From Morella rubra (taxonomy: Eukaryota > Streptophyta > Magnoliopsida > Fagales > Myricaceae), in assembly GCA_003952965.2 (NCBI GenBank), contig CM025856.1:20615351-20679350 (forward strand): DNA of 64,000 bases. The letters run 5' to 3'. Below the pieces are notes generated by a model, which did no database searches, was not told the origin of the DNA, and worked only from the letters and a program-made list of their open reading frames with translations. The position numbers and the translations under genes are program-made. The stretch's first letter is position 1. Each line of letters starts with the position of its first letter. Shown one piece after another: positions 17,381 to 29,136 of this stretch.

Positions 17381-20300
17381 GTTTTACTTTTGTACGAACA
17401 GATCACAGAATACCCATTTCTTGAGCTCAATAAGTTGGGTGTAAATTGTAACCAATGTTTTGCATACTTGTTATACATTCCATTCACAGCTAGATGATCG
17501 TCTTTCACCCGGCAAGTTCCATACAAGTTCTTTCATATATTCTTGTGTTTCTAGCGAAATAGAAGCCATCAGCACCGTGCTCTGTTTTGGAGGTTAATTT
17601 TGCAATAAAACCCGCATCAGCCGACGATCCTACTACATATCGCCCTCGCAAGTTGGTCCTCCGTCCACCCAATAAGATCGGCATCCCCAAGCGCAATTCT
17701 AGTCTCCAACCGTTGAGATCTGTCCTCATCAGCGCCTCGAGTTGTATAGGCGAAGATGAGTCTACTTTTCACGGCTGGATACATTAAAAAACTGAGAAAG
17801 AGGACCTGGGTAAAGATTGACTCTTTCGAAGTCAAGTACCTAGCTAATAAAGAATGGCTGTGAAGATTCAACCTCGCAATATATAATAAGGGCATTATTA
17901 TCATCACCTAACAATCAGAATTTACACCTAACGGTACGCGTTTCATCTGAACAAACTGCAAATTTCAATTAGGAAAAACTTCCAATTCTATTTTGCTGAA
18001 ATGTGCATCTACTGGTCCCCTTGTCGTATTCCTTTTCTACCCGGAAAGAACCGGCCACACGATTCTGCCATTCAAATTGACTAGAAGAAATGCCATTGCC
18101 ACCATAGCTTCCTTCATGGAATCCCATTTGATACTGTCAGAATCTTTCTTTAAGTCAACCTTAATGGCACGCCGAGGTGGACCCTTCTCCCAAGATAATT
18201 ACGCAGGAGCTAATATTTTGAAAGGTTGATTGTGAATTCCAACAATAACTATATTTTTTTAGCTTTGTTGACCAACATTCCAACAAGAAATGTGAAGAAG
18301 GCAGAATTGTTTAATTGTCACTAGATGGATATATGTATACGAAAAATAACGCATCGAGAGAAATGACATATCTTCAACTTTGTCGAGAATCTCAATCAGA
18401 TGTGGAAATCGCCGCTGAGGAATAAAAAAGCGCTAAGAAATAACTGCGAATCAGGGAACGCATCACTTCATTCAAACTCCAACACACGAAGTCTTAAGAC
18501 TTTATTCTGCCAATGAAAATGACAACTTTTAAGTGCACCGTGAAAGGGATCCTTGGCTGCCAAAATATCTCACCAAATGCCATGAAGGAGACAAGTTGAC
18601 CATTGCTTAGCCATTAAGCAGTACAAAACATCACAATCCTTGTAGTTAGCCAATGGTGACTTGTCCGTTCATGTTAAGGGTCTTCCCCGCGAACACATGA
18701 GAATTCAATACACGCCCAAAAAGATGTACAATGAAGCCCACGTTCATAGACTCCTAACAAGCCGATTCACATTTCATAAGTGATACGTGAAAATTACCGG
18801 CTGCCAAAAACACCATTTTTGTTACGCATATTGCTGTTTAACGTTAACCTAAAGGAAAGATTGGGATCCGCTGAATTTCATTTTCGACATTTAGCGGTTA
18901 GTTGACGAGAAATCAATCTACGCAACAAATCACGTGCAGCAACGGCGCCATATAGTTCCGAAATGGACAAAATCTAATCAAGCACCACCGACTAGTCAAG
19001 TAGGGGTCATGCAAAGTTGAAAATATTGGAGGGGCAGGTTTTTGGCAAAGCCGCCAAAAGCAATCACTCTTTATAGAAAATCACGATGGGTACCACGACT
19101 AATCAACCTTTTTGGATTCAGACAGGCGACAGCAGTCTCAATCATCTTATCATGAGCTTAACTTAAAGGCTGAGCATCCAATACAATGGATGTCAAACAA
19201 AATCACCACAAGAAGAACCTATCATATAACAGAGCAACTAATATTAGAGTTCATTCATACGCACCTCCATCAGAGATTCCTAAAAGCATCAACTATTCAC
19301 TTCAAAAGACCTAACAGAAAATTTAACCCAACACTCCCATACCGGACCATGCATTAACATTTATTTCCAAACAGAGATAAAAAAAGGAATTGAGTTTAAA
19401 CACCAACCCAGTATAAAGATTTCACCTACAAGCTCCCACAAAGATTTCAAAGACCATACATCGGCAGCTGCTGCATAAAACTAGGACAATTCTAAAGGAG
19501 CCACAACAGCAGATCAACCAATACACGGTCAGATGTTCAAAAATTGTTAGGCAATGAGCAGCACCCCTCAGTGCACCGATCATCAATCATCAATCAAACA
19601 TACAAACTCCTAAGAAACTCCCTCTTTCCCTCAATACCAAATTCAGAAGCCAAGTGAAACATTAACACAAAGCCTAAAGCAAGACACGGAACCACAAGAA
19701 TATAACTTCACAAAAACATAAACAATAGTGCCAAACAGCATGAACCATTTATAGACAATTAACAGACATCAAAAATATATTTAAAGCAAGAGTTTTCAAA
19801 TGATGTAAAAAGGAATTATTGATTTGCAAGCCAAAAAGCAGATTTTAGAACAGCCGTAGGCACCAAATAGAAATGCAATTACACACCAAAATGCGCAAAG
19901 TCTTTGTATGGTTTGTGGTGGAGAAAAAGGTGCGTGGGGCATGGGGTGGTTTAAAAAAAATAAGGAAACAACAAAACAAATTAGGCAATAAGAAAGAGTT
20001 TCACCATTTTTTAGACACAAGAGAACCATGGAGAGGTGTCTTTTCCAAACTTTTTGCAAACCTTTCTCTCCATAGATGATTCTTCAAACACAAACCCAAC
20101 AGTTGTAATCTAACAGCAAGTATGAAGAACAAGGCCAGTGCTCCACCAAAAAAGGGGATAAAATTTGGAAGAAAACCAACAAAAACAATACCAAACCCCT
20201 CTGGCAGCAAATTAACAGAAAAACAGAAGGGTGAAAACAAGTCAGTGTACTTAGGTGCCAGGACTAGTAAGATAAACATACACGGAAAATGTTAATACTT

Positions 20301-20623
20301 CAACACAAAAAGGATCAGCTAAAATCTATGAACCCAACACATTATAATCAAAAGCTAACTTGAGGGGATTAGGCCACTGCAAACTATAATAGATGAAACG
20401 CCTTTGCTAAACCATTAGAATTCAAATAGAAGTACAAATAGAGGCCAACTTCCAATCTATCACTACCCATTTTTGTGAAAGGGCAAAACAAATTGACAGG
20501 GGGCAGGATATATTTCCTGGGAAAAGGGAGCAAAAGCTTAGACATAAAATCATCAAACCATTGGCATGGGGTGATTTAACAGTTTGACAGCTTAAATGAC
20601 TATCCTATACTTCATACGATCAG
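17381..20623. other. Intergenic between OPR and HMGB, no gene supported
   Basis: About 3.2 kb. The first hundred or so bases are probably the OPR 3' untranslated region. At 17505-17907 there are short open frames on both strands, none recognised. From 18.2 to 20.6 kb the plus strand is A/C-rich, and the end nearest 20.6 kb should be the HMGB 3' untranslated region. Hydrophobic minus-strand frames at 19796-20279 look like by-products of A-rich sequence. No RNA gene or element ends were seen. Confidence 0.45.
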
Positions 20624-21936
20624 CTACTCGTCATCCTCTTCCTGCAAACAAGACAATTGAAACAAAAATTAAAACCTAATTATACAGACTCAACACCAAA
20701 GAATTCCAAAACACACCTCCTCACTGCCCTCTTCGTCTCCTTCCTCATCATCATTCACCTCAGACATTGACTTCTCAGACTCTACTTCATCCTCCGCTGC
20801 ATTGGCACCTTCAGCCTGATTTAACCAAGACAGACAAAGAGCACATCGATCATGGTCAGAGTACAGAGAGTTGCAACAGAACAGCAAGCACCAATGGACA
20901 TGAAGGAAATACCTGTTTCTTGTTATAGGCTTTCATGTTCTTCTCATAGTCAACCTTCCGTTTCTCTGCCTTTGTTACAAAGGGTGCTTTTTCCTAAAAT
21001 TATTTCCATTTATTTTAATCAAAAACACTTATGACCTAAGAGTAATTGACGACTTTCATGCAGAGTATGACTTACAGCATCAGACATGGACTTCCATTTA
21101 GCTCCAGCGGCTTTACCAACCTAATTATTTTGACAATAACATCATATCTCAACATCAAAAGCGCAATTTGCTTCACTAAACTACACAAACGACTGAAATA
21201 GAAAAATAGAGCTTACAGCAGATACTGATTTGTTGTCGGGGTGATCTTTATTGAACTGCTTCCTAAATTCTTCCCTGCATCGAGAAATTCAGGAAAATGA
21301 TAATCAAAGGGCGAAGGAGAAAGCGAGAGACTAATAGGAATTATAACTTATCTAACAAGTCTACGCTTTTCATTAACAAGCTGCTTCCTAAACTATTTAT
21401 AACTTAGCTAAAACTTTTGAACATATATATGTGTGTATTGCCGGACTTTTTCCCTTTTTCCCTTTTTCCCCGCTAAACAAATATTTTCCGTTAAAACAAG
21501 CAGAACAGATAGAGAAACCACATTGAAGGGTAACAAAAACAGTTACATGAAAACGAAGAAGGCACTGGCAGGCCTCTTAGGCTTGTTAGGGTCTTTCGCT
21601 GCCTTTCCCTTCTTAGTCGATGCCCTTCCTGCTTTCGTGGAAGCGCCTCCTTTCTTATTCACTGAAAGCCTACCACCACACGAAATCCATACCGAAACAA
21701 AATAAATACAAAAATTCGGACATACGTAAACGCCTATAACAGAAAGATTGAGAGAGAAGGGTCATTTTTGGCTGTTTTTAGATCTGAGATCTGAGCGACC
21801 GTGATCCAAAGGGCTTTTGACTTAGGGGCCTAAACAAGGAGCGGATAACAGAGAATCTAATGGAAATTAGCGAGAACAATAAAACTTACTTCGTGTCAGC
21901 TCTCTTCGACTCAGACTTCGATTTCGCACCTTTCAT
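20624..21936 (-). CDS. HMGB: HMGB-type high mobility group protein
   Basis: Small nuclear protein that bends DNA and assists chromatin and transcription complexes. Minus-strand exons: 21936-21890, 21669-21547, 21274-21217, 21120-21076, 20993-20913, 20815-20717, 20641-20624. All introns are GT-AG and phases agree, giving 156 aa. The N-terminus MKGAKSKSESKR is like Arabidopsis HMGB2/HMGB3. A Lys-rich basic region leads to KDPNKPKRPASAFFVFM, the start of the single HMG box (about residues 42-115). The box continues through EEFRKQFNKDHPDNKSVSA, VGKAAGAKWKSM and EKAPFVTKAEKRK to YEKNMKAYNKKQ. An acidic tail (EVNDDEEGDEEGSEE then EDDE) ends the protein and in this family tunes DNA affinity. The seven-exon structure and complete motifs indicate a functional gene. 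Confidence 0.95.
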
Positions 21937-23686
21937 GGTGAATCCTGCAAATACAGGATCGGATCAGTGAAAATCGATAGAAATACGTGAAATTCGTCGA
22001 AAATTGATCGGAACCGATGGACTCACGAGTTCTTAAACAGGGATTGAGGTTAGGGTTACGGTTGGGTCTAGGGTTTCAACGCGAGAGAGGGACAATTGGG
22101 ATTGGTAGTGAGGGGCTTGAGATGCCGAAAGGCGGAGATATTAAGTTCGGGGTTAAATTGAAATTCAATTGCGAACGAAATGAAATTTGGGGGTTTAGGC
22201 GGGATTTGAAATTTTATGCCACGTCAACGATCCGTGCGCTTTCGTGCTATTGGCTGCGTAGATATTAAGCGCGTCCTTCGACCTGCTCCTCTTTGTGTTT
22301 TCCCTTGTGTTTCTTCTTCCCCCGGACGGTCAGAGATTGCCTATCGGACTCGGGTTGGAAGTCAGCGCAAGCCCAATCCCAATCCCCAATTCAATTTTCT
22401 CTTATTTTATTTTATTTTTCTTTGGAGGAAGACAACCCAACGTTCTTTCCAGTGACCCAAGCCCACCTTATGCTTAGAATAAGTTTAAATATATATATAC
22501 AAATAAAGATGATAATGAAGGGACACTTGCTCTAATCATGTTTGGTCAACTTAATACCTATTTTATTTGAGTTTTTTTATTGGATAAAAAATATATTTAA
22601 AATGGTTCACATTTTATGAAAAAATTTGAACTTTTTCAATACTTTATTTTATTATTATTATTGACGAATAAGTTGATTTATGGTCAACACTTCAAAGTAA
22701 ATGCGCCTTGAATTTCACGTTGCTCCTTTTTACAAAATAACAAAAATAACCCCAAACATTAAAGTAAGGCATCTCTAATGCCTAAGTCAGTGTTTTTGTA
22801 TTTCAATCTTTTCTATTCAAAATTCTTGGAATCACTTACTTTTTTTCTTCATGATATTCTGCTTTTATAGCCTTTTCTCCATGTTCTCGTATTTTCCGTT
22901 TTGGAAAAATTTAATCCCTTATAGCATCATGTCCTGAGATATGCTCTTTGCACGTCTTTATAATGGGCAGTTACTTTGATAGCATGAACGTCGGGATCAT
23001 GAGGCGACAACACTTTATAAATTGTTTTATAATTGTTCACAACACATATTGTGATTTCTCATTCCTTTAGGCTTCGCGCGGCACCGATCTAATATTGTTG
23101 TTGAACTTTTCGTGTGTGTGATCATATCCATCCAGCTTATATTGATTTGGGCTGGATCAATTTAGTTTTGGATATTATCAATTATTAAGAGCAAGATTTT
23201 ATTTTATTTTCCTTTTACATATATAAAAAAGATACCAAATTCTTCTTAGTCTCTTAAAATGATTCTCTCTTTTCAAATGATTTTTGTAATCCTTGAGAGA
23301 AAAAGAAATCAGTGTTGAGGGTCGAAATTAGACGAGAGGATCTTTAAGGCCGTTGACAAAAAGGCCGAACAGCATACGAAGCCCATAATGATGGCCAGTA
23401 TTTCACAGCCCAAAATCAATAGGCAGAAAGAAAGTCACTCCAAACGAAGGGACGGAGGGTTTCAAACACGAGGGAACCCCAGGCTCCAAGACGTATCCCG
23501 AGGATTTGTCGAAGAAAGTTTGCTGTTCGAGGGAACCTCACCTCGTCATCAGGTATTTTGTCTCGTTGAGTTCCCTTCTCCCTCCCTGTTTTTGTTTCCC
23601 TCTCCAAGTCTTCCATCTGTCTTGTGGAATCCTCGAAGTGTTCGACGAAATTGCCTAGAGAGAGAATAGAAAACAAAACGAAAATC
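21937..23686. other. Intergenic between divergent HMGB and Rpr2-type genes
   Basis: A roughly 1.75-kb divergent promoter region. The part nearest HMGB (21.94-22.45 kb) is GC-richer, probably its promoter and 5' leader. The middle (22.48-23.3 kb) is AT-rich with no ORF worth calling. The last 300 bases probably include the 5' leader of the next gene. Overlapping frames at 22017-22535 match nothing I know. Confidence 0.45.
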
Positions 23687-25656
23687 ATGGGCAAGAGAGA
23701 AGGCACTAAGAAAGCACAAAGTGCTGCTCCTGGGTTTCGGAATCCAATATCACTGAGAGAGGAAGTCACTGGCAGAAAGCAATTCAAGGGTGGCTCCAAC
23801 AATTCCAAGTCTATGCTAAAACTCGAGCATTTGCAGAAGCTAGCGGCATGGGCCAGCGGAGACGCTGCTATTCCTTCTTTAGCTGCATTTTTTGGGCACC
23901 GTGTAGCTACTGTATCGGAGGCATTGGGGGTACCACCTGACCCTCCGCTGGTTTCTTGCGAGAGGTATGCCGGCATCTTGAACGTCTGCCTTGGTTATTT
24001 TTTCATCGGTAATCACTTATATCTTTCTCGGTTCTGAAGGTATTCGATTGTATGGTTTAGCACAGACTCATATATACGTGTCTCTTGCATATTAGATTCG
24101 CCTGAAGACATAAATTTTTTGTTCTGTAGGATGATTTACTCGTTTCTTATATTTGTATTTGTGATAAAGTGGAGTAAGTAAAAAGAGCACGGACGAGATG
24201 TTTTGTTGACACTCTTGTTTCCTTCGCGAATTCATTCTTTGTATGGATTTTAAAATTGCTGCTAAATACTGAACTCACAGTACTTCTCTGATTTTAGAGC
24301 CGAAGTAGGCTGAATAGTAAAAGGGTTTTCTATCAAGGAAGGGAAAGTCTAGCTGCTTCGAGTGGGTTTTTATATAGACCTTTTGGGAAGTGATAAGGAG
24401 AAACGCTAAAAAGAAATGGAGACATACATTTCTTTTGGTGGGAATCCAATTCCGGAGTAAAACATGGATTGGTATCAACTTGTGCCGTGCTTCTTGTAGT
24501 GGATGATTTCTGGAGAATGATTAGAGTGGTTAATGGCATCCGCATTTCATGGTTTTGTTAGCTTGTGATTTGACTAGAGAAATCTGTATTGGTTCCTTTT
24601 CCAAGTCTTTGATGTGGCATTGATCAGTCCTTTGATTTCATGCATCGGAGACAGATCATAACATTGCGTAAGCTGCGGAATAAGGACGTTTCCATAGAAA
24701 TGTTGGTCAAAATGATAGTAAACTATGGTGCGTTAAACATATCTCTCCAAAAAATTGTTATCCATATGCATTCTCATCTTGTTCATTATATACAAGGAAG
24801 CAAAAACACTCAGAAGAAAAAAAATACAAAGAAGCAAAAGCTAAGCAACATTCTAATTTTATTTTTTTTTAAATGTTTGCTACCACTTCTTAATTGCACT
24901 AACAACATTTGCTTAGGAGTTGGTTTTACTGTCAAGTAATCAACGCCGGTTTGTGTCATTTATTGGTTTCATTAAAATAGCTTGTTGGTCTTACAATTTA
25001 ATCCCTTGTAATCCGTAGTAATAATGTGTCAAGTGACCCTGCTTATGATGTAATTGTATGACAGGTGTGAAACGATGCTTCAGCCTGGTGCGAACTGCAC
25101 TGTTCGGATTGAAAAGAATCGGGCAAAGGCAAGGTGTAAAAGCAAGAAACCTAATAATGTCACACAGAACAATGTGGTGTACAGATGTAACTTCTGTTCA
25201 CATTGGAATCGGAAGAGAGGGACCCCAAAAGGACATATGAAGGAGATTTGTCGCCAGGTTGTCCAGCCATCCTCAAAATCACAACCAGCAAATAGACTTC
25301 TGAAATGTGCTAGCTCGGAGAAGGGCACCAGAAGCAAAGACGATATCAGTAAAACAGATGAAATAGCTTCACCAGCATTCACCAGAGAGATTCCTGCGAC
25401 AGATAGTCCTGCAACTCCCACTGCGGGAACAGGTACTACTTTATTGGAGGCGAACAAGAGAAAGAGAAACCGTTCAACATCAAATAAGCCAGCAGGACCT
25501 GAAAGGAATTCTACTCCTACAAATGAAGAAAAAACTATAAGCACATCAAATAAACGAAGAAGAAAATCGTGGACTAGTTTGAAGGAAATTGCTGAGAGCA
25601 CCGAGCAGAGTAACACTCGAGATATCACTAATTTGAGAATCCCATTTTGTATGTAA
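23687..25656 (+). CDS. Rpr2/Rpp21/SNM1-domain protein (putative RNase P/MRP subunit)
   Basis: Nuclear zinc-ribbon protein related to the Rpr2/Rpp21/Snm1 subunit of RNase P or RNase MRP, which process pre-tRNA and pre-rRNA. Two exons, 23687-23964 and 25065-25656, joined GT-AG in phase 2, give 289 aa. The start is the ATG of MGKREGTKKAQ. Seen: a helical region MLKLEHLQKLAAWASG; the zinc ribbon Cys91-x2-Cys94 (straddling the splice junction) and Cys134-x2-Cys137 (YRCNFCSHWN), with L.PG.NC.VRI between; GTPKGHMKEIC after it. The C-terminal half is Ser/Thr/Lys-rich with basic clusters (NKRKRN, NKRRRKS) like nuclear localisation signals. Plants use protein-only PRORP enzymes for RNase P activity, so an RNase MRP role is the likelier inference. 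The intron is 1.1 kb and unremarkable. Confidence 0.85.
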
Positions 25657-26515
25657 GGGGAAGAAACTGTTTAGGTTCCAATAGTAGTGAATTTTTTTGT
25701 GCTGTTGGGTTTACAGTTTTGACTGATAGGAACATTGAGGATATTTGAGTGTTGATTTTGTCATACTTCAGGAGATCAGTGCTCCTATAAATAAATTGGG
25801 GTAAGCTTTAAGGAAAAAAAAGAGCAATAAATTACAACATCAAAATTTAGATTTTTAGATTTTTTTTTCCAAAGCCATAACTATATAAGTAGATCAGAAT
25901 CTCCGGTCGTGCACTTGTAATTATTTTGGTGCACAGACACGCACACGTACATGTGCACTCTCACACCGTGAGGTTTTGGTTTTTTTTTTCTCGCGGTTAC
26001 TGGACAGAACTGGCTCTCTCCGTCTCAGAGTCAAGCCCTGACCCCTATCTGCATCTCAGGTACTCTCTCTCTCTGCGCGGGTCTGACTCGCTTATCAAGT
26101 TCGAGTTCATTCGGACGCGACACGTTCCGAATCACCCGAGTTCGGATAATCGGCTCTGATCATCGTTTCAGGAATTGCGATTTCTGCAAGTGGCTCTTTT
26201 GTTGTCTTATTTTCCTTTTTCCAGATGAAGATTTTGGCGTAGAAATTAGCTTAACTTCCAAGTGTTACCTTTGTTCTGGTACTGACAAAACGTGGAAAAC
26301 TTTGACATATGTGTTTTCTCACTCGTTGAGTGTTTCAGGAAAATGAGAAGTTAAACCTCAACTGAGCCAAACGGTGGCTGAACAGTCCCAGAATATGGGA
26401 GTTCTACATTTTAGTAGACAAGGTGTTTGCTGAAATTTCTGTTCGTCATTGAAATGCGCCTCTGTAATACGGTATACCAGCACGTTTCCGTACTCGCAGA
26501 CATCCAGTCCAATCA
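25657..26515. other. Intergenic and 5' region of the PPR gene
   Basis: No gene is seen. Candidate splice-like signals (CATCTCAG followed by GTACTCTCTC near 26058, and GTTTCAG near 26170) suggest that the PPR transcript may have a spliced 5' leader, but this cannot be proved here. A CT-rich stretch lies at about 26060-26080. Confidence 0.35.
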
Positions 26516-28036
26516 ATGGATTGCAGATTCTCGACTACTGCCCTGTATCCCATCCCATTTAAGTTAAATTTTACCAGAAATAGAGGGGTAACCTTGCTGG
26601 CGCATTCCAGGACTAGAAGAAGACCGCCCAAGAACCTTCGTTATCCTCGGCGCACCAAGAGTCCTCCGGACTTTGGTGTTAATTTATTTTTGAAGAAGAC
26701 GAGCACAAGCACAGCAGACCCATCACTTACGGAGCCGATGGATAGTAAACAACCTTGCTTGGCTGAAGAAGGAGACGAGGAAGAACATGGAAAAGAACAA
26801 GAAGACGAAGGTGGAGAAGGTACTGGTATTTGTTGGGATGCAGATGAGGTTGAAGCAATTTCATCGCTCTTCCAAGGTAGAGTCCCTCAAAAGCCTGGAA
26901 AGTTGAATAGAGAAAGGCCACTACCCTTACCTCTTCCCTATAAGCTTCGACCTTTAGGACTTCCTACCCCAAAGAAACACATTAAATCGGCTTCTTCGTT
27001 GGTAGTTTCTTCGCGTGCATCCCTATCGAACCAAGTGTTCAAGGATCCGGGCGTCCTAATTGGCATAGCCAGAGAGATCAAGGGCCTTAGTTCAGAGGAA
27101 GATGTGTCTGTAATTCTCAACAAGTGGGCTAGATTTCTAAGGAAGGGGTCACTGTCGTTGACTATTCGAGAACTTGGTCACATGGGTCGTCCGGAGAGAG
27201 CTCTAGAGACATTTTGCTGGGCTCAGAAGCAGCCGCAGCTCTTCCCTGATGATCGGATTCTGGCTTCAACTGTTGAAGTCCTGGCAAGGAACCATGAGCT
27301 GAAAGTCTCATACAACTTGGAAAAGTTCACTAGTTTGGCAAGTCGCAGTGTGATAGAGGCCATGGTGAGAGGATTCATAAGAGGAGGAAGCTTACATCTG
27401 GCCAGGAAACTTCTATTGGTTGCCAGAGATGGTAAAAGAATGTTGGATCCAAGCATTTATGCGAAGTTGATATTTCAGCTTGGGAAGAACCCAGATAACC
27501 ATATGCTTGTTGCGCGCTTACTAGATGAGCTTGGAGAAAGAGAAGATTTGAATTTAAGCCAGCAGGACTGTACGGCTATAATGAAAATCTGCATTAGGCT
27601 TGGAAAATTTGAAATTGTGGAGGGTCTGTTTAATTGGTTCAAAGAATCTGGATACAACCCAAGTGTGGTCATGTACACTACTCTGATTCATAGCCGTTAC
27701 ACTCAGAGCAAATATAGGGAGGCTTTGGCAGTGGTTTGGGAAATGGAGGCTTGTAATTGTCTCCTTGATCTTCCAGCTTATCGTGTGGTAATAAAGCTTT
27801 TTCTTGCTCTAAATGATCTCCCAAGGGCTGTGCGATATTTTGCGAAGCTTAAAGAAGCAGGTTTCTCTGCAACTTATGACATATACCGTGGCTTGATTAG
27901 AATCCATATGGCTTCTGGGAGGCTGGCCAAGTGTAAGGAGGTGTGTAAGGAGGCTGAGATAGCAGGATTCAAGTTGGATAAAGACACAATGTCACAATTG
28001 TTGCAGTGTGAAAGAGAAAAAAGGTTCCGTATTTAG
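26516..28036 (+). CDS. Pentatricopeptide repeat (PPR) protein, At2g01860/EMB975-like
   Basis: Intronless 506-aa organellar RNA-binding PPR protein. The start at 26516 gives a basic, Ser/Arg/Pro-rich, acid-poor N-terminus (MDCRFSTTALYPIPFKLNF) suited to a plastid or mitochondrial transit peptide. An acidic linker (EEGDEEEHGKEQEDEGGEG) precedes GICWDADEVEAISSLFQGR and a proline-rich stretch, then helical repeats from about residue 200 to the end. Repeat units of about 35 aa include those starting DPSIYAKLIFQLGK, NPSVVMYTTLIHSRY, LPAYRVVIKLFLALND and ATYDIYRGLIRIHMASG, typical of P-class PPRs. No E, DYW or SMR domain follows. The overall arrangement reminds me of Arabidopsis EMB975, an embryo-essential protein, but I have not aligned it. 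The RNA target is unknown. Confidence 0.88.
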   Translation: MDCRFSTTALYPIPFKLNFTRNRGVTLLAHSRTRRRPPKNLRYPRRTKSPPDFGVNLFLKKTSTSTADPSLTEPMDSKQPCLAEEGDEEEHGKEQEDEGGEGTGICWDADEVEAISSLFQGRVPQKPGKLNRERPLPLPLPYKLRPLGLPTPKKHIKSASSLVVSSRASLSNQVFKDPGVLIGIAREIKGLSSEEDVSVILNKWARFLRKGSLSLTIRELGHMGRPERALETFCWAQKQPQLFPDDRILASTVEVLARNHELKVSYNLEKFTSLASRSVIEAMVRGFIRGGSLHLARKLLLVARDGKRMLDPSIYAKLIFQLGKNPDNHMLVARLLDELGEREDLNLSQQDCTAIMKICIRLGKFEIVEGLFNWFKESGYNPSVVMYTTLIHSRYTQSKYREALAVVWEMEACNCLLDLPAYRVVIKLFLALNDLPRAVRYFAKLKEAGFSATYDIYRGLIRIHMASGRLAKCKEVCKEAEIAGFKLDKDTMSQLLQCEREKRFRI

Positions 28037-29136
28037 ACTTACTATTAGAGTCCTTATACTTTTTGATGCATTTTTGTTTTATGTACCTGTTTCTATGTGT
28101 GAAAGAGGGGTGGGGGGAGGTTATGTTGATATGTATCAAAAGCTTTTATGAAAGATTCCAGGCTATTCCTTCTCCAAAGCCTTTTGGATGCAAAGGTTAC
28201 GAAGTCACTTAGTTCAATGTTAAGGGAGTCAGGGTGAATGCCATACCTACATAGGAGAGCTGCTGTTCGCTGGCCTTCTAAGGCCTAATCAAAAGAGAAT
28301 AGTGTATGCTTTTTCTTTCAGAGATAAGAGACCAAATTTCAGATCTAAGGTTTCTGCAGTTTGAATTGATTGGCTATGATGTTGAAGAACAAAGACATCC
28401 AAACATGTGAAGAAAAGAACTCCAGCTACCTCATATCATTTATCACATTAAAGGTGCAGTTGGTAAATCCTGAATTTGATGATCATGTGGATTTTGTCAA
28501 CAGTGATTTAATGATGGTCATCTCTCTCTCTTTTGCATTGGTATTGACTCTCTTTCTTAGTTTACCTGGATATTCTTTGTCAAACTGGTACCTGTAGTAA
28601 CTTCCAATATCTGCTATTCCAATCGAATGCGTCCAATTGTCCAAGCTTCTTGAATTGTTTGTCACCCCAATCACATCTGAATGATATTAGGGTTGGTAAT
28701 GGTATGTATCAAATTATTGACGAGCTCGTACCATCAAACTGGTAGCCCATCTTGTAATTATGTTGCGTCGACAACTGATTTTGTTACTTCAACTCATTTT
28801 CTCTTTTGAGTTCAATGTTTATGGTTCCATTGATTTGTTGAATTCCATTATGCACGATCTGTAAGATTGGTTTCTTGATGCAAAAGATCTTCTTGGGTTG
28901 AGACAGTGTTTCCACGGGCACACTTCCCCTGTTGGCTTCTAGGAGGACATAAGAAGAGTGATAGATTGCTTTTTAGTTTCATTGTAATTAAAGGATCTAG
29001 TTTATTATTTAATGTGCCCAGTTAGGCCTTTTTCCCTTTGAGAAATACATAAACTGAGCTGCTTACACGCATTCATGTAAGTAAATAGATGAGAATCTCT
29101 TATTTAGGCATTGGCTTTCAGTTGCTTTCTCTCTTT
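28037..29136. other. Convergent intergenic region
   Basis: 1.1 kb between the 3' ends of the PPR gene (+) and the TANGO2-like gene (-). It presumably holds both 3' untranslated regions. Short ORFs at 28370-28674 have no recognisable features. Confidence 0.45.

Noticed and set aside
19796-20279. Hydrophobic minus-strand frames that resemble small membrane proteins
   Set aside because: They overlap each other in different frames in A-rich DNA, and neither has a sensible start context or family pattern.
23416-23976. 186-codon minus-strand frame
   Set aside because: It is antisense to exon 1 of the Rpr2-type gene and its leader; the translation has no family features while the plus strand has clear ones.
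25080-25628. 182-codon minus-strand frame, hydrophobic
   Set aside because: It is the reverse complement of the Lys/Ser-rich exon 2 of the Rpr2-type gene; Leu/Phe-rich antisense of AAG/AAA codons is expected.
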